A model generated the notes under the pieces. That model was not told the origin of the DNA and did no database searches. It worked only from the letters and a program-made list of their open reading frames with translations. Both the position numbers and the translations under genes were made by a program. Shown here piece by piece: positions 32,579-45,069 of a stretch of DNA of 64,000 bases. The DNA is from Balaenoptera acutorostrata (lineage: Eukaryota > Chordata > Mammalia > Artiodactyla > Balaenopteridae). The DNA is taken from positions 55,734,405 through 55,798,404 of the forward strand of contig NC_080067.1 of the NCBI RefSeq assembly GCF_949987535.1, given 5' to 3'. Positions within the stretch are counted from its first letter, which is position 1; every line of letters starts with the position of its first letter.

Positions 32579-35500
32579 AAGGGAAAAACCTACGAACAAG
32601 ATTACTCTACCCAGCAAGGATCTCATTCGGATTCGACAGAGAAATTAAAACCTTTACAGACAAGCAAAAGCTAAGATAATTCAGCACTACCAAACCAGCT
32701 TTACAACAAATGCTAAAGGAACTTCTCTAGGCAGGACACACAAGAGAAGAAGACCTACAAAAACAAACCCAAAACAATTAAGAAAATGGTAATAGGAACA
32801 TACATATTGATAATTACCTTAAATGTAAATGGATTAAATGCTCCAGCCAAAAGACATAGACTGGCTGAATGGATACAAAAACAAGACCTGTACATATGCT
32901 GTCTACAAGAGACCCACTTCAGACCTAGGGACACATACAGACTGACAGTGAGGGGAAGGAAAAAGATATTCCATGCAAATGGAAATCAAAAGAAAGCTGG
33001 AGTAGTAATTCTCATATAAGACAAAATAGACTTTAAAATAAAGACTATTACAAGAGACAAAGAAGGACGCTACATAATGATCAAGGGATCAATCCAAGAA
33101 GAAGATATAACAATTGTAAATATTTATGCACCCAACATAGGAGCACCTCAATACAAAAGGCAAATGCTAACAGCCATAAAAGTGGAAATCAACAGTAACA
33201 CAATCATAGTAGGGGACTTTAACACCCCACTTTCACCAATGGACAGATCATCCAAAATGAAAATAAATAAGGAAACACAAGCATTAAATGACACATTAAA
33301 CAAGATGGACTTAATTGATATTTATAGGACATTCTATCCAAAAGCAACAGAATACACTTTCTTCTCACATACTCAAGGAACATTCTCCAGGATAGATCAT
33401 ACCTTGGGTCACAAATCAAGCCTTGGTACATTTAAGAAAATTGAAATCGTATCAAGTATCTTTTCTGACCACAACGCTATGAGACTAGATATCAATTACA
33501 GGAAAAAATCTGTAAAAAGTACAAACACATGGAGGCTAAACAATACACTACTAAATAACCAAAAGATCACTGAAGAAATCAAAGAGGAAATCAAAAAATA
33601 CCTAGAAACAAATGACAATGAAAACACAATGACCCAAAACCTATGTGATGCAGCAAAAGTAGTTCTAAGAGGGAAGTTTATAGCAATACAATCCTACCTC
33701 AAGAAACAAGAAACATCTCAAATAAACCTAACCTTACACCTAAAGCAATTAGAGAAAGAAGAACAAAAAAACCCAAAAGTTAGCAGAAGGAAAGAAATCA
33801 TAAAGATCAGATCAGAAATAAATGAAAAAGAAATGAAGGAAACAATAGCAAAGATCAATAAAACTAAAATCTGGTTCTTTGAGAAGATAAACAAAATTGA
33901 TAAACCATTAGCCAGACTCATCAAGAAAAAAAAGGGAGAAGACTCAAATCAATAGAATTAGAAATGAAAAAGGAGAAGTAACAACTGACACTGCAGAAAT
34001 ACAAACGATCATGAGAGATTACTACAAGCAACTCTATACCAATAAAGTGGACAACCTGGAAGAAATGGACAAATTCTTAGAAAAGCACAACCTTCCGAGA
34101 CTGAACCAGGAAGAAATAGAAAATATAAACAGGCCAATCACAAGCACTGAAATTGAAACTGTGATTAAAAATCTTCCAACAAGCAAAAGCCTAGGACCAG
34201 ATGGCTTCACAGGAGAATTCTATCAAACATTTAGAGAAGAGCTAACACCTATCCTTCTCAAACTCTTCCAAAATATATCAGAGGGAGGAGCACTCCCAAA
34301 CTCATTCTACAAGGCCACCATCACCCTGATACCAAAACCAGACAAAGATGTCACAAAAAAAGAAAACTACAGGCCAATATCTCTGATGAACATAGATGTA
34401 AATATCCTCAACAAAATACTAGCAAACAGAATCCAACGGCACATTAATAGGATCATACACCATGATCTAGTGGGGTTTATCACAGGAATGCAAGGACTCT
34501 TCAATATACACAAAGCAATCAATGTGATACACCATATTAACAAACTGAAGGATAAAAACCATACGATAATCTCAATAGATGCAGAAAAAGCTTTTGACAA
34601 AATTCAACACCCATTTATGATAAAAACCCTCCAGAAAGTAGGCATAGAGGGAACCTACCTCAACATAATAAAGGCCATATATGACAAACGCACAGCCAAC
34701 ATCGTTCTCAGTGATGAAAAACTGAAAGCATTTCCTCTAAGATCAGGAAGAAGACAAGGATGCCCACTCTCACCACTATTATTCAACATAGTTTCGGAAG
34801 TTTTAGCCACAGCAATCAGAGAAGAAAAAGAAATAAAAGGAATCCAAATCAGAAAAGAAGAAGTAAAACTGTCACTGTTTGCAGATGACATGATACTATG
34901 CATAGAGAATCCTAAAGATGCTACCAGAAAACTACTAGAGCTAATCAATGAATTTGGTAGTGTAGCAGGATACAAAATTAATGCACAGAAATCTCTTGCA
35001 TTCCTATACACTAATGATGAAAAATCTGAAAGAGAAATTAAGGAAACATTCCCATTTACCATTGCAGCAAAAAGAATAAAATACCTAGGAATAAACCTAC
35101 CTAAGGAGACAAAAGACCTGTATGTAGAAAACTATAAGACACTGATGAAAGAAATTAAAGATGATACAAACAGATGGAAAGATATACTATGTTCTTGGAT
35201 TGGAAGAATCAACATTGTGAAAATGACTATACTACCCAAAGCAATCTACAGATTCAATGCAATCCCTATCAAACTACCAATGGCATTTTTCACATAACTA
35301 GAACAAAAAATTTCACAGTTTGTATGGAAACACAAAAGACCCCGAATAGCCAAAGCAATCTTGAGAAAGAAAAACGGAGCTGGAGGAATCAGGCTCCCAG
35401 ACTTCAGACTATACTACAAAGCTACAGTAATCAAGACAGTATGGTACTGGCACAAAAACAGAAATATAGATCAATGGAACAGGATAGAAAGCCCAGAGAT

Positions 35501-36959
35501 AAACCCATGCACATATGGTCACCTTTTCTTTGATAAAGGAGGCAAGAGTATACAATGGAGAAAAGGCAGCCTCTTCAATAATTGGTGCTGGGAAAACTGG
35601 AAAGCTACATGTAAAAGAATGAAATTAGAACACTTCCTAACACCATATACAAAAAGAAACTCAAAATGGATTAAAGACCTAAATGTAAGGCCAGACACTA
35701 TAAAACTCTTAGAGGAAAACATAGGCAGAACACTCTATGACATAAATCACAGCAAGATCCTTCTTTGACCCACCTCCTAGAGAAATGGAAATAAAACAAA
35801 AATAAACAAATGGGACCTAATGAAACTTAAAAGCTTTTGCACAGAAAAGGAAACCATAAACAAGATGAAAAGACAACCCTCAGAATGGGAGAAAATATTT
35901 GCAAATGAAGCAACTGACAAAGGATTAATCTCCAAAATATACAAGCAGCTCATGCAGCTCAATATCAAAAAATCAAATAACCCAATCCAAAAATGGAGAG
36001 AAGACCTAAATAGACATTTCTCCCAAGAAGATATACAGATTGCCAACAAACACATGAAAAGATGCTCAACATCACTAATCATTAGAGAAATGCAAATCAG
36101 AACTACAATGAGGTATCACCTCACATCAGTCAGAATGGCCATCATCAAAAAATCTACAAACAATAAATGCTGGAGAGGGTGTGAAGAAAAGGGTGCCCTC
36201 TTGCACTGTTTGTGTGAATGTAAATTGATACAGCCACAATGGAGAACACTTTGGAGGTTCCTTAAAAAACTAAAAATAGAACTACCATATGACCCAGCTA
36301 TCCCAATATTGGGCATATACCCTGAGAAAACCATAATTCAAAGAGTCATGTACCACAGTGTTCATTACAGCACTATTTACAGTAGCCAGGACATGGAAGC
36401 AACCTAAGTGTCCATCGACAGATGAATGGATAAAGAAGATGTGACACATATATACAATGTAATATTACTCAGCCATAAAAAGAAACGAAGTTGAGTTATT
36501 TGTAGTGAGGTGGATGGACCTAGAGACTGTCATACAGAGTGAAGTAAGTCAGAAAAAGGAATACAAATACCGTGTACTAACACATATATATGGAATCTTA
36601 AAAAAAATGGTTCTGATGAAACTAGGGACAGGAATAAAGACACAGACGTAGAGAATGGACTTGAGGACACAGGGAGGGGGAAGGGTAAGCTGGGACGAAG
36701 TGAGAAACTAGCACTGACATATATACACTTCCAAATGTAAAATAGATAGCTAGTGAGAAGCAGCTGCATGGCACAGGGAGATCAGCTTGGTGCTTTGCGA
36801 CCACCTAGAGAGGTGGGATAAGGAGGGTGGGAGGGAGACGCAAGAGGGAGGGTTATGGGATATATGTATATGTATAGCTGATTCACTTTGTTATACAGCA
36901 GAAACTAACACAACACTATAAAGCAATTATACTCCAATAAAGATGTTATAAAAAAAAAA
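32579..36959 (+). mobile_element. L1 A, 3' part (ORF1 end, ORF2, 3' UTR, poly-A)
   Basis: After the second copy of AAAGTGATG (32570-32578) the sequence continues ORF1 of L1 A and reaches its end at GAACTTCTCTAG (32729). A decayed ORF2 follows, then a 3' UTR with ACTCCAATAAAGATGTTATA and a short poly-A to 36959. Closely similar to L1 B throughout. Confidence 0.93.
32786..36600 (+). pseudogene. L1 A ORF2, broken by several stops and frameshifts
   Basis: Starts ATGGTAATAGGAACATAC. Direct comparison with the intact ORF2 of L1 B shows a stop TAA at 33017-33019 (TCA in B) and a one-base A insertion in the A-run before 33933, giving a stop at 33955. There is also a TAA at 35295-35297 (GAA in B), a frameshift before the TGA at 35766-35768, and a short deletion near 36338 (CATAATTCAAAGAG versus CATAGGTCAAAAAGAG). 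Endonuclease and reverse transcriptase motifs, including FADD, are still readable in pieces, so the decay is recent. No full ORF2p can be made. Confidence 0.93.
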
Positions 36960-36965
36960 GTTCTG

Positions 36966-37856
36966 TGGTACAAAGGACACTATGAAGAAAATGAAAAGAC
37001 AAACCACAGAATAAGAGAAAATACTTGCAAATGATATATCTGACAAGGAACTTCTGTATAGAATATGTAAAGAGTTCTTATAAGTCAATAACAAAAAGAC
37101 AAACCAATAAAAAAATGGGCAAAGGATCTGAGTAGACATTTCTCCAAAGAAGATATGCAAATGATCAAAGAGCATGTGAAAATATTCTTTACATCATTAG
37201 CCATCAGGACAACATAAATGAAAACTCCAATGAGATGCTACTTCATACCAACTAGGATGACTATAATAAAAATATCAGATAATAACAAATGTTGGTGAGG
37301 ATATTGAACCCTCATACATAGTGATGGGAATGTAAAATGGTGTAGTCACTTCGAAAAACAGTCTGGCAGTTCCCCAAAAAGTGAAAGAGTTACCATATGA
37401 CCCAGCAATTTCACTTCTAGGTGTGAACCTTAGAGAAATGAAAACATATGTCCACATCAAAACTTCTAGGCAAATGTTTATAGCAGCCTTATTAATAATA
37501 ACTAAAAGATGTAAACAACCCAAATGTCCATCAACTAATGAATGGATGAACAAAATTTGGTATTTCCATCCAAAGGAATATTATTCAGCCATAAAAATGA
37601 ATTAAGTTCTGATACATGCTACAACATAATGAACTTTGAAAACATTATGCTAAAAAGAGTGTTATAAAAATCGCATATTATATGATTCCCTTTATATGAA
37701 ATATCCAGAAAAGGCATATCTATCGATATAGAAAATAGACTAGTGGTGCCTACGAGTGAGGTGGGGGATGTTTGAGAGGTGATAGCTGAAAGATACAGGT
37801 TTTTGTTTGAGGTGATGGATGTATTCTAAAACTGACCATGGTGATATGCCCTAATT
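36966..37856 (+). mobile_element. Old L1, right half (ORF2 3' end and 3' UTR)
   Basis: Continues the element at 21846-22559: CAAAGGACACTATGAAGAAA, AATGGGCAAAGGATCTGAGT, TACCATATGACCCAGCAATT and CCAAATGTCCATCAACTAAT, then a 3' UTR ending near CTGACCATGGTGATATGCCC. Many stops, so it is non-functional. The hexamer GTTCTG on both sides (22554-22559, 36960-36965) is the visible part of the target-site duplication made by L1 A. Confidence 0.9.
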
Positions 37857-38070
37857 TATTTTTTAACATCTTTATTGGAGTATAATTGCTTTACAATGGT
37901 GTGTTAGTTTCTGCTTTATAACAAAGTGAATCAGCTATATACACACATATGTCCCCATATCTCCTCCCTCTTGTGTCTCCCTCCCACCCTCCCTATCTCA
38001 CCCCTCTAGGTGGTCACAAAGCACCGAGCTGATCTCCCTGTGCTATGGGGCTGCTTCCCACTGGCTATAT
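37857..38070 (-). mobile_element. L1 3' UTR, 5'-truncated, reverse orientation
   Basis: Read on minus it matches the L1 B 3' UTR: TAGCCAGTGGGAAGCAGCCC, GATCAGCTCGGTGCTTTGTG, then GATTCACTTTGTTATAAAGC and CTCCAATAAAGATGTTAAAA. It joins directly to the end of the old L1 at 37856. Confidence 0.88.
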
Positions 38071-38599
38071 TTCATCACTCTCTACCTGTCATCAATCAAT
38101 CCTTTAGTCATTCGCACTCAAACAACCTAGATGAGATTTTTCATGTGTTTTTTACTGTTAACTAAGGTGATCTCATTGTCCAGATGGGTAGCTCTTCTAA
38201 CACCCTGACCTCTCAGTATCTTGACCTCTATTCCAATGCTTGTGAAATTCATGTTCACTCCACCATAGTCATCCCTACTATGACTCATAGATATGGTCTG
38301 AGTGATTTTCAGTTTTTTAAACTCAAAAGAAAAAAAGAAAAAAAAGGTCAAGAATCAAACCGATCATTAAGATTTTTGGAAATGGAATGGAGAAGGTCAG
38401 GAAAGGTCAATGAAGCATTTTATCCCGGGCTGCAGTTAATGTTATTAGTAGCCTGATAGCGTGGGAGGGTGAAGGGAAGCACAGAACAGGTATGGGCTGC
38501 TTCAGCTGGCTCATTCCCTCAAACTTGTGGGGAGGTGGGGCTTAACTCTGTCAGCTCTAAACACCTTGGGCCGGGGGAGAGAGTCTGTTCCTTTCCCTC
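38071..38599. other. Intergenic DNA, nothing recognised
   Basis: No gene or named repeat is visible. Confidence 0.4.
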
Positions 38600-38760
38600 T
38601 ACCCATTATTTAGACCTTATCCAGGTCACTTAATCTCTCAGTTCTCTGCTCCATAAAATGTGAAAAAATAACAGCTGCTCTGATCTGCCATGAGCAACTA
38701 TTCTGAGATCCTACCTTGAAATGTTTGAAGCTCTTTGGAGAAGGGTGGACCTTTTAGTGG
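38600..38760 (+). mobile_element. MIR-like fragment
   Basis: GACCTTATCCAGGTCACTTA, ATCTCTCAGTTCTCTGCTCC and ATAAAATGTGAAAAAATAAC are in MIR order. It is diverged at the 3' end. Confidence 0.55.
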
Positions 38761-39382
38761 TCTTATATGGCCCTCCTATAGGCTTACCTGGTCAATAACT
38801 GGCATGCTCTGATGAAAAAAGGCCCTGAAGTGGTGAATGAAACAGCAACATAGCCAATGGAGACAATACCCACACATACACTCCGTATCATCTGAGGGTC
38901 AATTTTTTTCCTGGCCCTGACTCCTTGCTATCAAGTACAGGAGATACATTTATCAGAAAAAATTTAGGTTACTTGAGTCTGGTGCATGCTTTCTGGAATT
39001 TCCAAGCCCAAAGCACTCATCCTGAAGTAATCCTGAATCTATTTCTGGTCCTAGGTACATGTTTTATATTTATACAGCCCTTTACAATTTTCAGGGCACT
39101 TTCACTGATTGACTTATGTATTCTTTACTACAAGTCCTACCTTCAACAGTAAAATTGGAAGCTTGGCCTATGATGGATGTTCAATTGTTATTATCTGTCT
39201 TTTATTCCTCTAAATTTCTATCCCTAACTGTACAAATCTCCAGAGAGATGAAGCAAGGCAAAAAACAATTGATTGGTCTTGCTTGATGTTTACTGGTTTG
39301 GGTGCCATTGGGGAAGGGGATAAATTGGTGGTCCCTTGGCTTGTGTCTGTCTCAGGTTAGACACAGGTTGAGCACCCATTTG

Positions 39383-39448
39383 GGATTTTTGCAAGCACAG
39401 GAAGCTAATGTACATCTTCTAAGTAGCGGAGTTATCACACAAATAATC
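39383..39448 (+). repeat. Local duplicate, copy 1 (about 67 bp)
   Basis: Shares GTACATCTTCTAAGTAGCGG and AGTTATCACACAAATAATC with 40371-40438, with roughly seven substitutions across the block. Sharp ends, same orientation, 988 bp apart. No repeat family recognised. Confidence 0.9.
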
Positions 39449-40370
39449 TCCACCAGAGACAGGTGTCCCATAGGAGGCTGTTAATGGTCCATAACATGCT
39501 TATCACAGCATAGGAATGAAGGGCAAAAAATTACAATAAATGGAAGTAGTTTGCTTCTGTGCTGAGGCTCTCAATCGTGGTAACCATATAAACTCAGATA
39601 CAGTTCAATAATTTATTTCTCTGGTCTATGTGATGGGAAAACTCTCAAGGCTGAGGGACTTTGTTTTCCCCTCAGACTCTCAATGCTCATCTGTATCGCA
39701 CTTTGGATGGTAATAGCTGCATTTGTGCTGAACAGTATTTTTTCTTCAATAAATAAAAAATGGCAGGGATAAATTTCTTTCTTTTTATTTTTGCTAATGA
39801 AACATGAACATTTGGTTCCCCATTGTATTGCTATTATCCATGATCCTTAATCTTTTATTTCATGTGCATCCATGTCTTCATGTGTGAAAAACTCGAGGGT
39901 CACAGACTAGCAGAAACAGAAAGAATATTTAACATTTAAACGTTTCATGCAGTATAATGTCAGAGTTGTTATAATGGCCATTTTCTGTTTTCAACACACA
40001 TTGCATTTGTTGTAGCTTTCTCTGACATATAAAAGCATCAGAGAGGATGCTTCTCCCTCCTATACCTCTTTTGACCTTTAAAAAAGGTTAGATATCTTAC
40101 TAGTATACATGCTATTTGCAAATACATTTTAAGAAATGATATCAGGTGAAACAGATCCTACTACTTACAGCAATAGAAAGAAGAGTTGAGGTTGGCTTAA
40201 GTGAACAAAAAAATACCGTGCCTTATTTGAGATTCAGGATCCTGAATACGATGGGCTTCTTTTTCAGGTGTTGTAAATCTATTGTGATTTTCCTTTTTAT
40301 GAATGGCATTTGACAACCATTTGACGATTCTTATAATAGAACCCAGTGTGAATATGAACACAAAAGTCTT

Positions 40371-40438
40371 TGGAATTCTTGCAAGTGCAGGAAAGTAATG
40401 TACATCTTCTAGGTAGCAGAGTTATCACACAAATAATC
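40371..40438 (+). repeat. Local duplicate, copy 2
   Basis: GCAAGTGCAGGAAAGTAATG, TACATCTTCTAGGTAGCAGA and GTTATCACACAAATAATC match copy 1 at 39383-39448. Confidence 0.9.
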
Positions 40439-40584
40439 AACTCATGAAAAGAACAGAGCAAAACCAAATATCTACCTGGGAAAACAAGAAGTCTGAAAAA
40501 AAAAGTATAATGGCCAATGTCTGTGGTAGAGAGCTTCCATGACGACCCCAATGATCCCGCCTCCCAGTATTTGTGCTGTGCATA

Positions 40585-41094
40585 TAGATGGTCCCTGACT
40601 TACGATGGTTTGACTTAAAATTTTTTGACTTTACGATGGTGTGAAGGGATAAGCATTCGGTAGAAACCGTACTTCGAATTTCAAATTCCGATCTTTTACC
40701 AGGCTAGGAATACGCAGTATGATACTCTCTGGTGATGCTGGGTAGTGGTGGCATGCCCATAGTTCCCAGTCCACCCTGTGATCACGAGGGTAAACAACTG
40801 ATACAATTACAACCATTGTGTACCCATACAACCATACAAAAGTTTTTCACTTTTGGTACAGTATTCAATAAATTACATGAGATATTCAACACTTTATTAT
40901 AAAATGCTCTGTGTTAGTTGATTTTGCCCAACTATAGGCTAATGTAAGTGTTCTGAGCACATTTAAGGAAAGCTAGGCTAAGCTATGATGTTTGGTAGGT
41001 TAGATGTATTAAATACATTTTCAATTTAACAATATTTTCAACTTACAATGGGTTTATCAGGGCATAACCCCATTGTAAGTCGAAAAGGTCTGTA
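40585..41094 (+). mobile_element. Tigger-like (pogo/TcMar) non-autonomous DNA transposon
   Basis: About 510 bp with imperfect terminal inverted repeats: TAGATGGTCCCTGACTTACG at the left and, on the opposite strand, TACAGACCTTTTCGACTTAC at the right. Inside are GGTAGAAACCGTACTTCGAA, CTGTGATCACGAGGGTAAAC and GTAAGTGTTCTGAGCACATT, typical of this class. No transposase reading frame remains. Confidence 0.7.
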
Positions 41095-41196
41095 GTCTTC
41101 ATCCACACTGAATAGGGCTGACTGGTGTAATCAATAGGATAGTGGTGTAATGATGGTTTGTGACTTCCAAGGTGAGGTCATAAAAGACATGTTTTT

Positions 41197-41551
41197 GGGA
41201 CTTCCCTGGTGGCACAGTGGTTAAGAATCCGCCTGCCAATGCAGGGCACATGGGTTCGAACCCTGATCCAGGAAGATCCCACATGCCGCAGAGCAACTAA
41301 GCCCGTACACCACAACTACTGAGCCTGCGCTCTAGAGCCCAGGAGCCACAACTACTGAAGCCTGTGTGCCACAACTACTGAAGCTCACACACCTAGAGCC
41401 CGTGCTCCACAACAAGAGAAGCCACCGAAATGAGAAGCCCATGCACCACAATGAAGAGTAGCCCCCGCTCGCCGCAACTAGAGAAAGCCCACGCACAGCA
41501 ACAAAGACCCAACGCAGCCAAAAATAAATAAATAAATTTATATATATACAT
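41197..41551 (+). mobile_element. CHR-type SINE, long form
   Basis: Head GGGACTTCCCTGGTGGCACA, B box GGTTCGAACCC and tail (AAATA)n. Flanks ATAAAAGACATGTTTT (41180-41195) and ATAAAAGGACATATGTTTT (41552-41570) are a worn target-site duplication. Confidence 0.92.
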
Positions 41552-41655
41552 ATAAAAGGACATATGTTTTCTGCTTTGCTTTCTCTTGGATCACTCACTC
41601 TGGGAGAAGCCAGATGCCATATTGTGAGACCACTCAAGCAGCCCTATGGTATGAG

Positions 41656-42434
41656 AATTTTCACTGCAGCATGTTTCTGGTAGTGGGTAGCTGGAGGTAG
41701 CCCGGGTGTCAGTTTGTGGGAAAGTGATGGGTGAAATGTGATGATTGCATAACAGTAAGCTCCATGATTAAATGCAAGAGGTTGGACCTGCATACATCAA
41801 CATACGTAGGTATTAAAAATAGTGCTTCCCAAGAAATAATATTATTTATGCAAATAAAAATCCCTCAAACAACAATACACATTTCGCAAGAACACATTCA
41901 GGTAAAAAGATATACAAAAATACATTAAAATGCAGATCATGGCAAGGAGGAGAAAATGAATGGAATGTGTAGATAAAAATAAATAACAAATGAATTAAGC
42001 AAGAGAGGGAGTCTTAATGCGCCTTGGACTGAGGAATGTGATTTACTCAATCTTCTGTACTAGAAGTTGAGAACTAGAATTAAAGAAAAAAAACTACTGG
42101 AAAAAAATCCAGACTTTCAAAATGAAGGGCACGTGAAAAAGTGATAGAAAAAGAGGAGTAGCATCCAATGACACCTCAGACCAGTTTCAAAACAAAAAGA
42201 CACCTGTGATCCAGGACTAGGTTGTTCTGGGCATAAAAGCAGGTAATTAATAGGGTGAGGGGAGGATGATTTAAGCTGCCAATCAAGGCGAGTTTTGCCT
42301 TCTACCTTAGGGTCCTTGTGTCTTTATCCAGGGAATGCATTGTAATGTAAAGTTTCTTATGAATGAAGAACGGTTATGAAAAAGAGGCTCAGAAAATAAT
42401 GTCTTTATTTTAAAAGACTTTTAAAAAATACTGT
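41656..42434. other. Intergenic DNA, nothing recognised
   Basis: No gene or named repeat is visible. Confidence 0.4.
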
Positions 42435-43160
42435 GCCACTGTGGAGAACTGTATGGAGGTTCCTTAAAAAACTAAAAATAGAACTACCATATGACCCAGC
42501 AATCCCACTACTGGGCATATACCCTGAGAAAACCATAATTCAAAAAGAGACATGTACCACAATGTTCATTACAGCACTATTTATAATAGCCAGGACATGG
42601 AAGCAACCTAAGTGTCCATCGACAGATGAATGGATAAAGAAGATGTGGCACGTATATACAATGGAATACTACTCAGTCATAAAAAGGAACGAAACTGAGT
42701 TATTTGTAGTGAGGTGGATGGACCTAGAATCTGTCATACAGAGTGAAGTAAGTCAAAAAGAGAAAAACAAATACCATATGCTAATGCATATATATGGAAT
42801 TTTAAAAAGCGGTACTGATGAACCTAGTGGCAGGGCAGGAATAAAGACACAGATGTAGAGAACAGACTTGAGGGCATAGGGGGAAGGGGAAGCTGGGATG
42901 AAGTGAGAGAGTGGCATGGCCATATATAAACTACCAAATGTAAAATAGATAGCTAGTGGGAAGCAGCTGCATAGCGCAGGGAGGTCAGCTCGGAGCTTTG
43001 TGACCACCTAAAGGGGTGGGATAGGGAGGGTGGGAGGGAGGGAGATGCAAGAGGGAGGAGATATGGGGTTATATGTGTATGTATAGCTGATTCACTTTGT
43101 TGTACAGCAGAAACTAACACAACATTGTAAAGCATTTATACTACAATAAAAATGTAAAAA
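42435..43160 (+). mobile_element. L1, 5'-truncated, 3' end of ORF2 and 3' UTR
   Basis: Opens GCCACTGTGGAGAACTGTAT within the C-terminal part of ORF2 and keeps about 140 open codons ([20 protein letters not shown]). It ends with a 3' UTR like that of the young L1s and an A-tract after ACAATAAAAATGT. Its low divergence from L1 A and B suggests a recent insertion. Confidence 0.92.
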
Positions 43161-43505
43161 AAACAAATTATATGCTTCTAGAATAAGAATTACTACATCG
43201 TGAAAAAGAAAAATCACAGGCCCATTCTAGGGGGTGTTGTTGACGCCCCATCACACAGGCTGTCCACCCACCTCTGAGCTCAACTGTAGTTGCAGAGGGC
43301 AGTTCCCCAAGCTGCAGCTTTGCCCCGATGGGCTTCTCTCTGTCTCTCCACCGGCTCTCGGACCCACAGCAGCTTGCTGAGTCCTTGTGTAGGGAAGTTC
43401 CAGAAGTGCCAGGGATTTGACTCCCCCAGGGCCAATATTTAACCAACGAGAAATGGAAATTTGTGGATAAAGATACTTTATTGCTGTAAAGAAGAGTGGC
43501 AAACT
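43161..43505. other. Intergenic DNA, nothing recognised
   Basis: Moderately GC-rich stretch with no supported gene or named repeat. Confidence 0.4.
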
Positions 43506-43509
43506 GGGA

Positions 43510-44190
43510 GTGATTCAGCTGGATAGTTAAGGAGGGGTGGGTCCATAAAGAGCCTTATAAAACCTTATGAGGACTTTACTGTGAAAACAAAAGCTCTTAA
43601 AGGGATTTAAGCTAGAAGAGACATGATCAGATCTGCTTAAAAATTATCTCTAATTGTAGTGAATGGATTTGGGAGGGACCAGACCTGACAGTGAGACTAG
43701 TTAATCCAGATGAGGTGATGGTGAACAAGGTCAAGTAGGAAGTAGCATTAGGAGGAGAAATAAGTGACAGGACCTGGGAGACATTTAGTTGTGGAACTAG
43801 CAGACTTGATGGCTGATTGGAAGTGGGGGAGGTGAGAGAAAGGGAGGAATCGAGAATGATTATTTCTCCAATTTGGATAATATTTGGTGGTTAGTGGGGC
43901 TGTTCCCTAATATGGGGAACAACAGAAGGAGCATTGGGGGAGCATTTGAGAGTGCTGGTGATGGCTGCCATTTTGGACAAGCTGTATTGTTGACTTTGAG
44001 GTGCATGTGGGAAAAGCAAGTAGAGATATCTATTGCTCAGACATCTAATGTGTCTGGAGCTTAGGAGAGAGACCTGGGCTGCAGGTGAGCACAGAGATGG
44101 CAGTGAAGCCATGGGAGTCGATGGGATCACCTGAGCATTGAGTAGAATGAGAAGAACAAGCCAGATCTTGAAGAAGTGAAATGGAGAGCC
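43510..44190 (+). repeat. Ancient dispersed repeat, family not named (copy 2)
   Basis: GAGACATGATCAGATCTGCT, GGAGGAATCGAGAATGATTA, GACTTTGAGGTGCATGTGGG and ACATCTAATGTGTCTGGAGC share the layout of the copies at 53950 and 61135. Confidence 0.5.
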
Positions 44191-45065
44191 CACCACCGAT
44201 TCTACAAACTAAGCAGCCACCTGGAAGACAAAGAAAGCTTCAGAGATGCCTAGTTGAGATAAAGGCTGAGGGTGTCCTTGTTGAAAAAGCCAGTGGGGTA
44301 CAAAAGTAGGCAAAAGTAATCTCTGTTTCAAGAACTGGGGAAAGCGATTGCCCTTCAGGGAATAGGTAGTTACTAGTGGAGGAAGGGGCAAAAGGGGACT
44401 TCTGTTTCTTTCTCTTTCTGGGTGCTGCTGAGATGTGTGCATGAAGCTTGTGAGAAGACTGGGGACGCTGGGGCTCTGACATCTGCTCCAGAGGCGCAGG
44501 TTACTGTCTCGAGCTCAGACCTACAGTGTGCTGGCTGTAAAAACCCCATGTGAGGAATGAGGAATCTTCTTTTCAAGTAGAGGGACACGGCCAATTTCAC
44601 ACTTTTAATTGTTTAATTAATGAATATTTACATTAAAAAAAGCAGTTAAGGGACTTGGCATCAAAAGCATTGACTGTGAGGCAGAGGATGGATACACGTA
44701 TCATTTCCAAGGCTTCGTAGAAGGAAAATCCAGGGAGACTGAGTTTCTTGAGTTCACAATTGTCATTCTGAATACAAATCGTTAGGCCTATCTATCCTCA
44801 TTTAACACTTTAGTTACAAACATTATCAACCATGCTTCCATATGAGTGCTCAGCTGGGAGAAGATTGCTTTAGTTGACAAAAACTCTTTCAGAACAAAAA
44901 AACATGTGATTTTTCATTCTTGAAAGGACTTGACCTTGTTAGAATAAATCTATTGTAGAATGCTGGGCTCTGGGATATGGACAGTTGAAAACCTTGCTTA
45001 TGGAAGAGATTAGAACTCACCCAAATCTGCTTGGTTGAGGTACCCTAATTGGACATTCTTTGCTC
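44191..45065. other. Intergenic DNA, nothing recognised
   Basis: No gene or named repeat is visible. Confidence 0.4.
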
Positions 45066-45069
45066 TCTC

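Larger units (their letters stand above)
38761..40500. other. Intergenic DNA containing one unexplained 67-bp duplicate pair
   Basis: No gene is supported. It contains both copies of the pair at 39383-39448 and 40371-40438. Confidence 0.45.
40500..41655 (+). mobile_element. Possible MaLR-like LTR, interrupted twice
   Basis: Pieces 40505-40584, 41095-41179 and 41571-41655 (GATCCCGCCTCCCAGTATTT, GGTTTGTGACTTCCAAGGTG, TCTCTTGGATCACTCACTCT and GAGACCACTCAAGCAGCCCT) resemble one old LTR or related repeat. A Tigger-like element and a SINE split it. The family is uncertain. Confidence 0.4.

Noticed and set aside
32786..35768. L1 A ORF2 segments of 292 and 428 codons as possible separate genes
   Set aside because: They are pieces of one broken ORF2, as alignment to L1 B shows.
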